Notes: generated by a model from the letters alone, not told the origin. Shown: positions 1 to 10,387, numbered from the stretch's first letter. The stretch: 64,000 nt of DNA from Lutibacter litoralis (GCF_014646675.1 NZ_BMNS01000003.1:124001-188000), one strand, 5' to 3'. Numbers and translations: made by a program.

Positions 1-1
1 A

Positions 2-1414
2 TACTCTATGGATGTAAGAGATACAAAACTTGGTGCTGAAGAATTAACAAATGATATTCCAAACGTTTCAGAAGAAGCTACAAAAGATTTAGATGAAAAT
101 GGAATGATTCGTATTGGTGCTGAAGTAAAACCTGGAGATATTTTAATAGGTAAAATTACTCCAAAAGGTGAATCAGATCCAACACCTGAAGAAAAATTAT
201 TAAGAGCTATTTTTGGTGATAAAGCTGGTGATGTAAAAGATGCCTCATTAAAAGCTTCGCCATCATTAAGAGGTGTTGTTATTGATAAAAAATTATTTGA
301 GCGTGCTGTAAAAGATAAATCTAAACGAGCTCAAGATAAAGTTAGTATAGCTAATTTAGAAAGTAAATATACTGCTAAGTTAGAAGATTTAAGATCGGTT
401 CTAATAGAAAAATTATTTACGTTAATTAGTGGTAAAACTTCTCAAGGTGTATTAAACGATTTAGGGGAAGAAATACTTCAAAAAGGGAAAAAGTTTACAC
501 TGAAAATGTTAAATGCTGTTCCTGATTTTAATTATTTAACTAAAGGAGTTTGGACAACGGATGATCATATTAATTCTCTTGTAATTGAATTAATTCATAA
601 TTACAAGATCAAAGTAAACGATTTACAAGGATCATTAAGACGTGAAAAATTTACAGTTTCTGTTGGTGATGAATTACCTGCAGGTATTTTAAAACTTGCT
701 AAAATTTATATTGCTAAAAAACGTAAGTTAAAAGTTGGTGATAAAATGGCAGGTCGTCACGGTAACAAAGGTATTGTTGCTCGTATTGTAAGAGCAGAAG
801 ACATGCCTTTCTTAGAAGACGGGACTCCAGTAGATATTGTTTTAAATCCGCTAGGTGTACCTTCTCGTATGAATATTGGACAAATTTATGAAACTGTTCT
901 TGGTTGGGCAGGTCAAAAATTAGATACTAAATATGCTACACCAATTTTTGATGGAGCAAGTATAGACCAAATCAATAAAATTACTGAAGATGCAGGTGTG
1001 CCAAAATATGGTCATACTTATTTATATGATGGTGGAACAGGAGAGCGTTTTGATCAACCAGCAACGGTTGGAGTTATTTATATGATTAAATTAGGTCATA
1101 TGATTGATGATAAAATGCACGCACGTTCTATTGGACCATACTCATTAATTACACAACAGCCATTAGGTGGTAAAGCACAATTTGGAGGTCAACGTTTTGG
1201 TGAAATGGAGGTTTGGGCGCTTGAGGCTTATGGAGCTTCTAGTACATTGCGTGAAATCTTGACTGTAAAATCTGATGATGTTATGGGTAGAGCAAAAACG
1301 TATGAGGCTATTGTAAAAGGTGATGCTATGCCAGAACCTGGATTGCCAGAATCATTTAACGTATTAATGCACGAACTTAGAGGTCTTGGATTAGACGTTA
1401 GATTAGAAGAATAA
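2..1414 (+). CDS. rpoB: DNA-directed RNA polymerase subunit beta, C-terminal part (5' end outside window)
   Basis: This is the C-terminal part of the RNA polymerase beta subunit, which together with beta' forms the catalytic centre. The reading frame is open from base 2, so the first ATG at base 8 is internal. The visible 470 residues include the conserved [12 protein letters not shown] segment (about residue 245) that contacts the active site, the [13 protein letters not shown] segment, and the C-terminal block [20 protein letters not shown] that interlocks with beta'. It ends 91 bp before rpoC on the same strand, the usual rpoBC order. Identification is secure; only the 5' boundary is unknown. 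Confidence 0.98.
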   Translation, partial: YSMDVRDTKLGAEELTNDIPNVSEEATKDLDENGMIRIGAEVKPGDILIGKITPKGESDPTPEEKLLRAIFGDKAGDVKDASLKASPSLRGVVIDKKLFERAVKDKSKRAQDKVSIANLESKYTAKLEDLRSVLIEKLFTLISGKTSQGVLNDLGEEILQKGKKFTLKMLNAVPDFNYLTKGVWTTDDHINSLVIELIHNYKIKVNDLQGSLRREKFTVSVGDELPAGILKLAKIYIAKKRKLKVGDKMAGRHGNKGIVARIVRAEDMPFLEDGTPVDIVLNPLGVPSRMNIGQIYETVLGWAGQKLDTKYATPIFDGASIDQINKITEDAGVPKYGHTYLYDGGTGERFDQPATVGVIYMIKLGHMIDDKMHARSIGPYSLITQQPLGGKAQFGGQRFGEMEVWALEAYGASSTLREILTVKSDDVMGRAKTYEAIVKGDAMPEPGLPESFNVLMHELRGLGLDVRLEE

Positions 1415-1424
1415 TTTTAGTAAA

Positions 1425-1470
1425 CAGTTTCAATATTCAGAGAGTAATTTACACCTGAATATTGAAACTG
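1425..1470 (+). repeat. Perfect 16-bp inverted repeat between rpoB and rpoC
   Basis: The arms CAGTTTCAATATTCAG (1425-1440) and CTGAATATTGAAACTG (1455-1470) are exact reverse complements around a 14-base loop, so the rpoBC transcript would form a strong hairpin. No T-run follows, so a simple intrinsic terminator is unlikely. The next 30 bases repeat ACTGAATACT twice (about 1466-1475 and 1488-1497), which looks like a dispersed intergenic repeat or an RNA processing site. Function is unknown. Confidence 0.7.
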
Positions 1471-1505
1471 AATACTGCCAACCAATTACTGAATACTATA
1501 AAGAA

Positions 1506-4500
1506 ATGGCAAGAAAAACTGATAAATACACTGTAAAAAAGTTTAATAAAATTTCAATTGGTTTATCATCTCCAGAAGCAATTCTAGAGAAATCAAACGG
1601 AGAAGTATTAAAACCAGAAACTATAAATTACCGTACACACAAACCTGAAAGAGATGGATTGTTTTGTGAACGAATTTTTGGACCTATAAAAGATTATGAA
1701 TGTGCCTGTGGTAAATACAAGAGAATTCGTTATAAAGGAATTGTTTGTGACCGTTGTGGTGTAGAAGTTACTGAGAAAAAAGTACGTAGAGATAGAGTAG
1801 GACATATTAATTTAGTAGTTCCTGTTGCTCATATTTGGTATTTTAAATCATTACCTAATAAAATGGGATACCTTTTAGGTTTACCATCTAAAAAGTTAGA
1901 TATGATTATTTACTACGAACGTTATGTAGTAATTCAACCAGCAGGAGCAAAAAATGCTGAAGGAGAACCATTACAAAAAATGGACTTCTTAACAGAAGAA
2001 GAATATTTAGATATTCTAGAATCATTCCCAGTAGAAAATCAATATTTAGATGATAACGACCCAGATAAGTTTATTGCTAAAATGGGTGCTGCTTGTTTAA
2101 TCGATTTATTTAATCGTATTGACTTAGACGAACTTTCTTACGAGTTACGTCATAAAGCAAATACAGAAACATCTAAACAACGTAAAACTGAAGCTTTAAA
2201 AAGATTAAACGTTGTTGAATCTTTTAGAGATGCTAATAAAAATAGAGAAAATCGTCCAGAATGGATGATAATGAAAGTAATTCCGGTAACTCCACCAGAA
2301 TTACGTCCATTAGTTCCATTAGATGGAGGTCGTTTTGCAACATCAGATTTAAATGATTTATACAGAAGGGTAATTATTAGAAACAATCGTTTAAAACGTT
2401 TGGTTGAAATAAAAGCACCAGAAGTAATTTTACGTAATGAAAAACGTATGTTACAAGAATCTGTAGATTCATTATTTGATAACACACGTAAATCATCTGC
2501 TGTAAAAACAGAATCTAACCGTCCATTAAAATCATTATCCGATTCATTAAAAGGTAAGCAAGGACGTTTCCGTCAAAACTTACTTGGTAAGCGTGTTGAT
2601 TATTCTGCACGTTCTGTAATTGTTGTTGGACCAGAGTTAAAATTATACGAATGTGGATTGCCAAAAGATATGGCAGCTGAATTATACAAACCTTTTGTAA
2701 TTAGAAAATTAATTGAAAGAGGAATTGTAAAAACAGTAAAATCTGCAAAGAAAATTATAGATAAAAGAGAACCAGTTGTTTGGGATATTTTAGAGAATGT
2801 TTTAAAAGGACATCCTGTAATGTTAAACCGTGCTCCTACGTTACACAGATTGGGTATTCAAGCTTTCCAACCAAAATTAATTGAAGGAAAAGCAATCCAA
2901 TTACACCCGTTAGTTTGTACGGCATTCAACGCCGATTTTGATGGGGATCAAATGGCGGTTCACTTACCATTAGGACCTGAGGCTATTTTAGAGTGTCAGT
3001 TATTAATGTTAGCTTCACATAATATATTAAATCCGGCAAATGGTGCGCCAGTTACCGTTCCTTCTCAGGATATGGTACTTGGTTTATATTATATGACAAA
3101 AGAAAGAAAATCTACTCCAGAATATAAAGTTAAAGGAGAGGGTTTAACTTTTTATTCTCCGCAAGAAGTTACAATTGCTTTTAATGAAAAAGCAGTAGAT
3201 CTAAATGCAAGTATTAAAGTTAGAACTAAAGATTTTAATGAAGAAGGAGCATTGGTTAACCAAATTATAGAAACTACAGTAGGTAGAGTTTTATTTAACG
3301 AGGTTGTTCCAGAAGCTGCAGGTTATGTAAATGAAGTATTGAATAAAAAATCATTAAGAGATATTATTGGTAATATATTAAAAGTTACCGATGTTCCAAC
3401 TACTGGAAAATTCTTAGATGATATGAAAGGAATGGGATATAATTTTGCATTCCGTGGTGGTTTATCATTTAGTTTAGGAGATATTATTATTCCTCCAGAA
3501 AAGCATACAATGATTGATGCTGCTAATGCTCAAGTTGACAATATTATGGCAAACTATAATATGGGTATGTTAACAAACAAAGAGCGTTACAACCAGGTAA
3601 TTGATATTTGGGGTTCTACAAACAACCGTTTAACAGAACTTTCAATGAAACGTTTACGTGAAGACCAACAAGGGTTTAACTCTGTATTTATGATGTTAGA
3701 TTCTGGTGCAAGGGGTTCTAAAGAGCAAATTCGTCAGTTAACAGGTATGCGTGGATTAATGGCGAAACCTAAAAAATCTACAGCAGGAGGTGGAGAAATT
3801 ATTGAGAATCCAATTCTTTCTAACTTTAAGGAAGGGTTATCAATTCTTGAATATTTTATCTCAACACACGGTGCACGTAAAGGATTAGCGGATACGGCAT
3901 TAAAAACTGCCGATGCAGGTTATTTAACACGTCGTTTAGTTGATGTTTCTCAAGATGTTATTGTTAATGAACATGATTGTGGAACGTTAAGAGGATTAAA
4001 TGTTCAACCACTTAAAAAGAATGATGAAATTGTTGAAACTTTAAGTGAAAGAATCTCTGGACGTGTATCACTACACGATGTTGTTGATCCAATTACTGAA
4101 GAAATTTTAGCACATTCTGGGGATCAAATAACCCCTGAAATTGCAAAAGCTATTGAAAATTCAGCTGTTGATAGTGTAGAAGTACGTTCAGCTTTAACTT
4201 GTGAAGCTAAAAAAGGTATTTGTGCAAAATGTTACGGAAATAGTTTATCAACAAATAAAATGGTTCAAATTGGAGAAGCTGTTGGTGTTGTAGCCGCGCA
4301 ATCTATTGGAGAGCCAGGTACGCAGTTAACATTAAGAACTTTCCACGTTGGAGGTGTTGCAGGAAATATTTCTGAAAACAACAAATTAATTTCAAGATTT
4401 GCAGGTAAAGCTCAAGTTGAGGATTTAAGGACAGTTGCAGGAAAAGATGCTGATGGAGAACCAATTGATATTGTAATTTCTAGAACTTCAGAAGTAAAAA

Positions 4501-5780
4501 TTATTGATGAAAAATCTGGTTTAACATTAAGTTCTAATAATATTCCTTATGGTTCAACTGTTTATATAGAAGATGGACAAAAGGTTAAGAAAAATGATGT
4601 TGTTTGTAAATGGGATCCATTTAACGGTGTTATTGTTTCAGAATTTGCTGGTACTATTCATTTCGAGAATATTGAAAGAGGTATTAATTATCTTGTAGAA
4701 ATTGATGAGCAAACAGGTTTCCAAGAAAAAGTAATTATTGAATCTAAAAATAAAAAGACGATTCCAACATTATTGTTGAAAGATGATAATGACAATGTAA
4801 TTAGATCGTACAACCTACCAGTTGGGGCACATTTAATTGTTGAAGATGGGGATAAAATTCCATCTGGAATGTTTATTGTAAAAATACCTCGTAAATCTGG
4901 AAGATCTGGGGATATTACTGGAGGTTTACCTCGTGTAACAGAATTATTTGAAGCACGTAACCCTTCAAACCCAGCTGTAGTTTCAGAAATTGATGGTGTC
5001 GTTTCTTTTGGAAAAATAAAACGTGGTAACCGTGAAATTATAGTTGAGTCTAAATTAGGTGAAGTTAAAAAGTATTTAATTAAACTTTCTAATCAAATCT
5101 TAGTTCAAGAAAACGACTTTATTAAAGCTGGTATGCCACTTTCTGAAGGTGCCGTTACACCAAATGATATTTTAAATATCGAAGGTCCTGCTAAAGTTCA
5201 GGAGTATTTAGTAAATGAAATTCAAGAGGTTTACCGTCTACAAGGTGTGAAAATTAATGACAAACATTTTGAAGTTGTTGTGCGTCAAATGATGCGTAAG
5301 GTTAGAATTATTGACTCTGGAGATACGTTATTCTTAGAGAATCAATTAATTCATAAAAATGACTTTATAGAACAAAATGATGAGATCTATGGTATGAAAG
5401 TTATTGAAAATGCTGGAGATTCTGCTAATTTAAAAGAGGGTCAAATTGTTTCTGCACGTCAGCTAAGAGATGAAAATTCTGTATTACGTAGAGAAGATAA
5501 AGTGTTGGTAGAAGCAAGAGATGCAAACCCTGCTACTGCTGAACAAATATTACAAGGTATTACAAGAGCTTCTTTACAAACTAAATCATTTATTTCTGCA
5601 GCTTCCTTCCAGGAAACTACAAAAGTATTAAACGAAGCTGCTGTAAGCGGTAAAGTTGATGATTTAGAAGGATTGAAAGAAAATGTAATTGTAGGTAAAC
5701 GTATTCCTGCAGGTACAGGTATGAGAATGTATGATAATATTATTGTAGGTTCTAAAGAAGAGATGGATTCAAGTTTTTAA
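1506..5780 (+). CDS. rpoC: DNA-directed RNA polymerase subunit beta'
   Basis: This is the complete 1424-residue beta' subunit, the catalytic partner of RpoB. The N-terminal zinc ribbon shows [13 protein letters not shown]...CDRCG (about residues 66-86). The invariant magnesium-binding motif NADFDGD is at residues 475-481. The trigger-loop/bridge region includes [20 protein letters not shown] (around 735-755), and a second zinc site ([11 protein letters not shown]) lies near residue 905. Length matches Bacteroidota RpoC, including the lineage insert after the bridge helix. It is cotranscribed with rpoB upstream, and the DUF3467 gene follows after 2 bp. Confidence 0.99.
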   Translation: MARKTDKYTVKKFNKISIGLSSPEAILEKSNGEVLKPETINYRTHKPERDGLFCERIFGPIKDYECACGKYKRIRYKGIVCDRCGVEVTEKKVRRDRVGHINLVVPVAHIWYFKSLPNKMGYLLGLPSKKLDMIIYYERYVVIQPAGAKNAEGEPLQKMDFLTEEEYLDILESFPVENQYLDDNDPDKFIAKMGAACLIDLFNRIDLDELSYELRHKANTETSKQRKTEALKRLNVVESFRDANKNRENRPEWMIMKVIPVTPPELRPLVPLDGGRFATSDLNDLYRRVIIRNNRLKRLVEIKAPEVILRNEKRMLQESVDSLFDNTRKSSAVKTESNRPLKSLSDSLKGKQGRFRQNLLGKRVDYSARSVIVVGPELKLYECGLPKDMAAELYKPFVIRKLIERGIVKTVKSAKKIIDKREPVVWDILENVLKGHPVMLNRAPTLHRLGIQAFQPKLIEGKAIQLHPLVCTAFNADFDGDQMAVHLPLGPEAILECQLLMLASHNILNPANGAPVTVPSQDMVLGLYYMTKERKSTPEYKVKGEGLTFYSPQEVTIAFNEKAVDLNASIKVRTKDFNEEGALVNQIIETTVGRVLFNEVVPEAAGYVNEVLNKKSLRDIIGNILKVTDVPTTGKFLDDMKGMGYNFAFRGGLSFSLGDIIIPPEKHTMIDAANAQVDNIMANYNMGMLTNKERYNQVIDIWGSTNNRLTELSMKRLREDQQGFNSVFMMLDSGARGSKEQIRQLTGMRGLMAKPKKSTAGGGEIIENPILSNFKEGLSILEYFISTHGARKGLADTALKTADAGYLTRRLVDVSQDVIVNEHDCGTLRGLNVQPLKKNDEIVETLSERISGRVSLHDVVDPITEEILAHSGDQITPEIAKAIENSAVDSVEVRSALTCEAKKGICAKCYGNSLSTNKMVQIGEAVGVVAAQSIGEPGTQLTLRTFHVGGVAGNISENNKLISRFAGKAQVEDLRTVAGKDADGEPIDIVISRTSEVKIIDEKSGLTLSSNNIPYGSTVYIEDGQKVKKNDVVCKWDPFNGVIVSEFAGTIHFENIERGINYLVEIDEQTGFQEKVIIESKNKKTIPTLLLKDDNDNVIRSYNLPVGAHLIVEDGDKIPSGMFIVKIPRKSGRSGDITGGLPRVTELFEARNPSNPAVVSEIDGVVSFGKIKRGNREIIVESKLGEVKKYLIKLSNQILVQENDFIKAGMPLSEGAVTPNDILNIEGPAKVQEYLVNEIQEVYRLQGVKINDKHFEVVVRQMMRKVRIIDSGDTLFLENQLIHKNDFIEQNDEIYGMKVIENAGDSANLKEGQIVSARQLRDENSVLRREDKVLVEARDANPATAEQILQGITRASLQTKSFISAASFQETTKVLNEAAVSGKVDDLEGLKENVIVGKRIPAGTGMRMYDNIIVGSKEEMDSSF

Positions 5781-5782
5781 TT

Positions 5783-6097
5783 ATGAGTGACCAAAAACCT
5801 AAAAAAGAAGGACAAATTAATATTGAATTAGACGATAAAATAGCGGAAGGAACCTATGCTAATTTAGCAATAATTAATCATTCTGTTTCAGAATTTATTG
5901 TTGATTTTGTTAGTGTAATGCCTGGGCAACCTAAAGCAAAAGTAAAATCTAGAATTATATTAACTCCTCAGCACGCCAAGCGATTGGTAAAAGCTTTAGC
6001 TGATAATGTGCATAGGTTTGAGCAAAGTCATGGAGAAATTAAAGACTATGAGCAACCTCCAATACCAATGAATTTTGGTCCAACAGGAGAAGCATAA
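5783..6097 (+). CDS. DUF3467 family small protein
   Basis: This 104-residue acidic protein resembles DUF3467, a short conserved family of unknown function often found next to rpoC in Bacteroidota. Typical features are the INIELDDKIAEGTYANLA opening, a central VDFVSVMPG strand pair and a LTPQHAKRLVKALADNV helix, a fold reminiscent of a small beta-sandwich. The start lies 2 bp after the rpoC stop, so translation is probably coupled, and a strong terminator follows immediately. A role linked to transcription is suggested only by position. Confidence 0.85.
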   Translation: MSDQKPKKEGQINIELDDKIAEGTYANLAIINHSVSEFIVDFVSVMPGQPKAKVKSRIILTPQHAKRLVKALADNVHRFEQSHGEIKDYEQPPIPMNFGPTGEA

Positions 6098-6103
6098 AAA
6101 CTT

Positions 6104-6133
6104 AAAAATCCCGAACATTTGTTCGGGATTTTT
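6104..6133. terminator. Bidirectional intrinsic terminator (rpoBC operon / MocR gene)
   Basis: A 13-bp perfect stem, AAAAATCCCGAAC (6104-6116) and GTTCGGGATTTTT (6121-6133), closes on a 4-base loop and has A and T runs on its two sides. It therefore works as a terminator in both directions. It ends the rpoB-rpoC-DUF3467 transcript on the plus strand and the convergent MocR gene on the minus strand, whose stop codon touches it. Confidence 0.92.
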
Positions 6134-7632
6134 TATTTTAGAGTTATTTTATCATAAGATTTTTTTAATTTTTTAATAACAGCTTCTATTTCTATTTCAT
6201 TTAAATGTCCAAAACCAAAACGAATAGCACATGTATTTTTGTTCTGATAAAGAATTGTTTTTGGTAGCAATAGATCGTTTTTTTCGGCTTCTTTAGCTAG
6301 TTTAAGTAGTGATATTTTAGGATTAAACTGTAACCAGATAGCTAATCCTCCTGAAGGAATTTCCCATTGTCCCGTATCTAAAAAATAGTTATTTAAAAGA
6401 CTGCACAAAACATCTCGTCTTTTTTTATAGATTACAATATTCTTTTTCGTAAGCCGGTAAATTTCACCCTCATTAATTAATTCTGATAGCATTTGTTCTT
6501 GTATTAAATCGCCTTGCTTATCTATTAATTCTAAATAATTCTTAGCTTCTGAGATCAGATTTTCTGGGGCTATAACAAACCCTGTTTGAAAACTTGGAAA
6601 TAATGATTGGCCTAGTTTTCCTAAATATATAACCATGCCGTTTGCATCTGAACTAGCCATAGGTAACATTGCCGATCCTTCATACTGAAAATCGTAATCA
6701 TAATCATCTTCAATAATGGCAAAACCATATGCTTTCGCAAGTTGTAATAGCTCTAAGCGACGTTCCGCACTTAATGTCACCACTGTTGGATAATCTCTAT
6801 GGGAGCATATGTAAACACACCGAATACTACCTTTTGTAAAGTGTTTTTTTATATATTTAACATCTATTCCTTTATTATCTACTGGAATTGTCTTTATATT
6901 AGCACCTGTTTGTTGAAAAATCATATTAGATGCATAATTACTTAAATGCCCTACCAATACAACATCGTTTTGTTTTATTAAGAGTTGAGATACCAGGTAT
7001 AAACTCATTTCCGTACTACGTGTATTTATTAGGTTATTTGGACTAATATGAAAACCTCTAGTTGCATTTAAGTAATTACATAGTTGAGTCTGAAATAAAG
7101 AGTTGAAAAAATCGGTTGATCTGTTCCATTTATTTATTAACGTTTTTCGTTTCATGGCAGCACTATACCACCTCGTGAATTGATGTACAGGATGCAAGCG
7201 TAAATCTGGTTTACCATCATTAATAGAATACCTTGCATTTGTAAACTGAACAGTTGAAGCTAAATGAAATGACTTTTGAAAAGGAAACCCCGTTGATTTA
7301 GCATATGTATATGCTTCATTTATTTTTTGAGAAGTTGCTTTAATTTTTGCTTTGTTTTGCTCTGGTTCTAAAACAAATGTACCTTTATTTGGTATAATTT
7401 CAACCCAACCTTGTGAGGCTAACTCTTCATAGATAGCGACAGCAGTATTTCTATGAACTTTTAATAATTGACTCAATACACGGGTTCCTGGTAACATTGT
7501 ACCTTTGTTTAAATAACTACGTTGTATTGCATTTATAATTTGTTCCGAGGCCTGTAAATATAGAGGTTGTGATTTAGACTTGTCTAAATTAATTAGCTGT
7601 TTAAAAAGAGTATTAACCGGACTATCTATCAT
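6133..7632 (-). CDS. MocR/GntR-type regulator with degenerate aminotransferase domain
   Basis: This 499-residue protein has a GntR winged helix at residues ~15-85 (LPGTRVLSQLLKVHRNTAV, then GWVEIIPNKGTFVL) fused to a class I aminotransferase-like domain. Such MocR regulators normally bind pyridoxal phosphate through a lysine in a motif like GTFSKTL. Here the equivalent stretch reads YLGKLGQSLFPSFQTGF, so the expected lysine is Gln342 and the usual phosphate-binding arginine is Gln349. A lysine is present three residues earlier (K339). The gene is divergent from the TonB-dependent receptor with only 67 bp between them, so that receptor is the likely target. The effector is unknown. Confidence 0.9.
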   Translation of the reverse strand: MIDSPVNTLFKQLINLDKSKSQPLYLQASEQIINAIQRSYLNKGTMLPGTRVLSQLLKVHRNTAVAIYEELASQGWVEIIPNKGTFVLEPEQNKAKIKATSQKINEAYTYAKSTGFPFQKSFHLASTVQFTNARYSINDGKPDLRLHPVHQFTRWYSAAMKRKTLINKWNRSTDFFNSLFQTQLCNYLNATRGFHISPNNLINTRSTEMSLYLVSQLLIKQNDVVLVGHLSNYASNMIFQQTGANIKTIPVDNKGIDVKYIKKHFTKGSIRCVYICSHRDYPTVVTLSAERRLELLQLAKAYGFAIIEDDYDYDFQYEGSAMLPMASSDANGMVIYLGKLGQSLFPSFQTGFVIAPENLISEAKNYLELIDKQGDLIQEQMLSELINEGEIYRLTKKNIVIYKKRRDVLCSLLNNYFLDTGQWEIPSGGLAIWLQFNPKISLLKLAKEAEKNDLLLPKTILYQNKNTCAIRFGFGHLNEIEIEAVIKKLKKSYDKITLK

Positions 7633-7641
7633 TTTAAAACT

Positions 7642-7659
7642 GGACTATATAAGTCGTCC
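7642..7659. promoter_or_regulatory. Candidate MocR operator (inverted repeat) between divergent genes
   Basis: The 67-bp divergent spacer contains GGACTATATAAGTCGTCC, with inverted GGAC/GTCC ends and an inner GACT/AGTC pair. Flanking bases extend the symmetry imperfectly (CTGGAC...GTCCGG). It lies just upstream of the receptor -7 element, a position suited to regulation by the adjacent MocR protein. The assignment is inferred from position and symmetry only. Confidence 0.4.
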
Positions 7660-7669
7660 GGAAAGTTAC

Positions 7670-7677
7670 TAATTTTG
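7670..7677 (+). promoter_or_regulatory. Bacteroidota -7 element for the TonB-dependent receptor gene
   Basis: TAATTTTG matches the Bacteroidota sigma consensus TAnnTTTG and lies 22 bp before the receptor start codon, giving a leader of about 15 nt. I could not see a good -33 TTTG element, consistent with an activator-dependent or weak promoter. Confidence 0.5.
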
Positions 7678-7699
7678 CAGCGTTTTTAAATCAATATTT

Positions 7700-9499
7700 A
7701 TGAAAATTTCAATTAGAATATTATACATTTTATTATTTACGGGTGTTACACTATATGCACAACAAGATACAATTAGGTTAAAAGAGGTCTCTATTTCTTC
7801 AAATAGAATTTCGATTCCTTTTTCAAAAACATCTAGAACAATGAATATAATTACTTCAGATCAAATTTTGAAATCTCCTGCTTCTAATGTTTCAGATTTA
7901 CTGCAAAATATTGTGGGAATAGATATTAGAAGAAGAGGAATAGAAGGGATGCAATCTGATTTATATGTTAGAGGAGGAAATTTTGATCAGACATTGGTTT
8001 TAATAGATGGTGTTAAGATGGATGATTCTCAAACTGGACATCATTCAATGAATGCAATTCTGTCTCTCGATAATATTGAGCGAATTGAGGTTATTAAAGG
8101 TCCTGCCGCACGTATCTATGGTCAGAATGCGTTTACAGGTGCCATAAATATCGTAACAAAAAAGATTAGAGCTAATTCTTTAAAGGTTAATTTAGGGTAC
8201 GGATCTTATAATAATTTAAAAGGAGGTCTTTCTTTTATTGAGAAATTTGAAAATGGAGGAGTTTTGGCCTCTTTTAATTATCAAGAGTCTGACGGTTATA
8301 GATATAATACTGATTTTAAAAATAAGTCAGTATTTATAAAAGCATATTTAGGAAAGTATAATTTGACTTCTTCATATACAGCTAGAGATTTTGGTGCAAA
8401 CGGATTTTATGCAAGTCCTGCTGCAATAGACCAGTACGAAGAGACACAAACTAGTTTAATTGCGTTAGATGCTAAATATTTATCAGGAAATTTCACCATT
8501 AAACCTAGAGTTTATTGGAAAAGAAATCAAGATATGTATTTGTATTTAAGACACAACCCGCCAGCATACCGAAATTTACATATTACAAATAGAATAGGAG
8601 CAGAAACTAATATTGTTCTCAATTCTTCATTAGGAAAAACAGGTGTTGGTATTAATGTTTCAAGAAACTTTTTGGTGAGTAATAATTTAAATGATCATAA
8701 TAGAACTGCTTTTACCGGATTTTTAGAACATCGTTTTGAAATTGATAATTTTGATATTACTCCTGGAATTGCTATTAGCTCGTTTTCAGATTTTAATACA
8801 AAAGCATTTCCTGGATTAGATCTTGGATATAGATTTTCTGAGCGTTTTAAATTGTATGGTAATATAGGTTATACTTATAGAGTACCAACATTTACAGATC
8901 TTTATTATGTTGGAAGAAATGAAATTGGAAACCCAGATTTAAAACCAGAATCTGCATTATCTGAAGAAATAGGCTTTAAATACATTACGGGTAGGTTCGA
9001 TTTTAATTTGGCATTTTTTAACAGAGATGCTAATGATTTAATTGATTGGGCTAAAGATGATCCTAATAATGCTGAAGAGAAGTGGAAAGCAAGAAACTTT
9101 AGCAAAGTGAGCACACAGGGCTTTGAAATTGAATTAGCCTATAAGTTTAGTATTGGGAATTTTGACCAAAAATTTAATTTAGGCTACAGTTTTATTGAAG
9201 ACGAAAATAAGGATGAATACACAAGGTATGCATTAAATAGTATTAAACATCAACTAACATCAGCATTAGATTTTAAATTTTCGAAACTATTTAGTCAAAA
9301 TATATCATACAGATTTGTGGAAAGATCTAGAGGAGAAACGTATGCAATTGTAGATGCAAAAATTTTAGCTGAATTGCCTAATCGTTTTGGCTTGTCTTTA
9401 AGTGCAAATAATATTTTCAATACAACATATACAGAAACCAATTTAGTACCAATGCCAAAAGGCAATTTAATGTTTGGACTAAACTATAAATTTTATTAA
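7700..9499 (+). CDS. TonB-dependent outer-membrane receptor (BtuB-sized, substrate unknown)
   Basis: This 599-residue protein begins with a signal peptide (residues 1-20, cleaving near LYAQQ). A plug domain follows, with NVSDLLQNIVGIDIRRRG, LYVRGGNFDQTLVLIDGVK and IERIEVIKGPAARIYGQNAF, then a 22-stranded-type barrel with alternating aromatic strands ending in NLMFGLNYKFY, a typical C-terminal aromatic end. It lacks the CarboxypepD repeat and SusD partner of SusC proteins, and its length matches BtuB-like vitamin or siderophore receptors. The divergent MocR gene hints at a vitamin or amine ligand, but nothing in the sequence identifies the substrate. Confidence 0.92.
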   Translation: MKISIRILYILLFTGVTLYAQQDTIRLKEVSISSNRISIPFSKTSRTMNIITSDQILKSPASNVSDLLQNIVGIDIRRRGIEGMQSDLYVRGGNFDQTLVLIDGVKMDDSQTGHHSMNAILSLDNIERIEVIKGPAARIYGQNAFTGAINIVTKKIRANSLKVNLGYGSYNNLKGGLSFIEKFENGGVLASFNYQESDGYRYNTDFKNKSVFIKAYLGKYNLTSSYTARDFGANGFYASPAAIDQYEETQTSLIALDAKYLSGNFTIKPRVYWKRNQDMYLYLRHNPPAYRNLHITNRIGAETNIVLNSSLGKTGVGINVSRNFLVSNNLNDHNRTAFTGFLEHRFEIDNFDITPGIAISSFSDFNTKAFPGLDLGYRFSERFKLYGNIGYTYRVPTFTDLYYVGRNEIGNPDLKPESALSEEIGFKYITGRFDFNLAFFNRDANDLIDWAKDDPNNAEEKWKARNFSKVSTQGFEIELAYKFSIGNFDQKFNLGYSFIEDENKDEYTRYALNSIKHQLTSALDFKFSKLFSQNISYRFVERSRGETYAIVDAKILAELPNRFGLSLSANNIFNTTYTETNLVPMPKGNLMFGLNYKFY

Positions 9500-9514
9500 G
9501 TATTTTACTAATTT

Positions 9515-9850
9515 TTAAATTTCAACTTTTGCAATTTTTTTATGAATTTCATTTGTTTTAAGTAAAGCTGCTGAGCCGTACCATAATTTTAATTCCATAA
9601 CTAATGTGCCTTGTTGAATTGCTAGATCTGTTTCGGTTAACTTTTTAGCTTGTTCTATGGTAGCAACATCAAAAATATAAATACCTCTTAAATCTCCGGT
9701 ATCTAAAAAAGGGCCTGCTACAACTAGCTTGCCCATTTGTGCTAACTTTGTAATATTGTCTAAATGTGAACGTTGTAAATTGGCGGCAGTAATTGAATCT
9801 TGAGATCTATTAGGACCTCTTTTTAAAAAAGCCATAACGTAAGTTTTCAT
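9515..9850 (-). CDS. YciI-like protein, probably 5'-truncated by frameshift
   Basis: This 111-residue alpha/beta-barrel protein fits the YciI family (function mostly unknown). HLDNITKLAQMGKLVVAGPF carries the conserved His and the beta-turn, and DTGDLRGIYIFD follows. The ATG chosen here is the first possible in this frame, but 25 in-frame codons before it (9851-9925) encode FDPVLAKKLNADNYG, which looks like genuine family sequence and has no start codon. A separate signal-peptide ORF lies just upstream in another frame (9937-9996). The gene may therefore be a broken secreted YciI lipoprotein, or a cytosolic short form. It is convergent with the receptor gene. Confidence 0.75.
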   Translation of the reverse strand: MKTYVMAFLKRGPNRSQDSITAANLQRSHLDNITKLAQMGKLVVAGPFLDTGDLRGIYIFDVATIEQAKKLTETDLAIQQGTLVMELKLWYGSAALLKTNEIHKKIAKVEI

Positions 9851-9936
9851 GCCGTAATTATCTGCATTTAATTTTTTTGCCAGTACAGGATCAAATTTAT
9901 TAGATTCAGAAGGAATTTTGTGGAATTATTATTTAT

Positions 9937-9996
9937 TTAATTGTTACATGAATAAAAGAAAATTGTTAAAAAGAGAAAATATACAAAGCTTTTCAT
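9937..9996 (-). pseudogene. Orphaned lipoprotein signal peptide upstream of the YciI gene
   Basis: Nineteen codons read MKSFVYFLFLTIFFYSCNN followed by TAA. This is a textbook lipoprotein signal: Lys, a hydrophobic core, then a YSC lipobox. It stops 87 bp before the YciI ATG and is out of frame with the family-like residues that precede that ATG. The simplest reading is that a secreted YciI lipoprotein gene acquired a stop plus frameshift in the AT-rich stretch 9926-9945. Confidence 0.6.
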
Positions 9997-10066
9997 AATG
10001 CTAAAGTTAAAGTTGAAGAACTAAAATAGATAAATATTTGTAAATTGAGATATTAAAATTATAAAC

Positions 10067-10387
10067 ATGAAAGAAAGAATTAAATCTTTTAATGCTTTTT
10101 ACCCTTTTTATTTAAAACAACATAGTAATAAAACTTGTAGATTGTTACATGTTGTTGGAACAACTTTTGTTTTGGCATTAGGTATTACAGCTATTTATCA
10201 CAATATTCCAATACTTTGGGTCTTTGTTCCAATTGCAGGTTATGGTTTTGCGTGGATTGGTCACTATTTTTTTGAAAAAAATAAACCAGCCACATTTCAA
10301 TATCCACTTTGGAGTTTACGTTCCGATTTTAAAATGTATTTTGAAATTTTAATAGGTAAAATTTCTTTAAATTCATCTAAAGATTGA
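10067..10387 (+). CDS. Mpo1-like (DUF962) membrane protein
   Basis: This 106-residue protein matches the DUF962/Mpo1 family. It has FYPFYLKQHSNKTCRLLHVVG with the conserved histidines, two membrane segments (about residues 30-66), and the signature GHYFFEKNKPATFQYP followed by SLRSDFKMYFE. Yeast Mpo1 is an iron-dependent dioxygenase that shortens 2-hydroxy fatty acids. The conserved His residues here fit metal binding, but the bacterial role is not proven. It is a single gene, divergent from the YciI locus. Confidence 0.88.
   Translation: MKERIKSFNAFYPFYLKQHSNKTCRLLHVVGTTFVLALGITAIYHNIPILWVFVPIAGYGFAWIGHYFFEKNKPATFQYPLWSLRSDFKMYFEILIGKISLNSSKD

Noticed and set aside
1425-1470. rpoB-rpoC hairpin as an intrinsic terminator
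   Set aside because: No T-run follows and termination before rpoC would be harmful; kept only as a repeat.
2150-2485. 111-codon minus-strand ORF inside rpoC
   Set aside because: Antisense shadow of a highly conserved gene; arises from codon bias.
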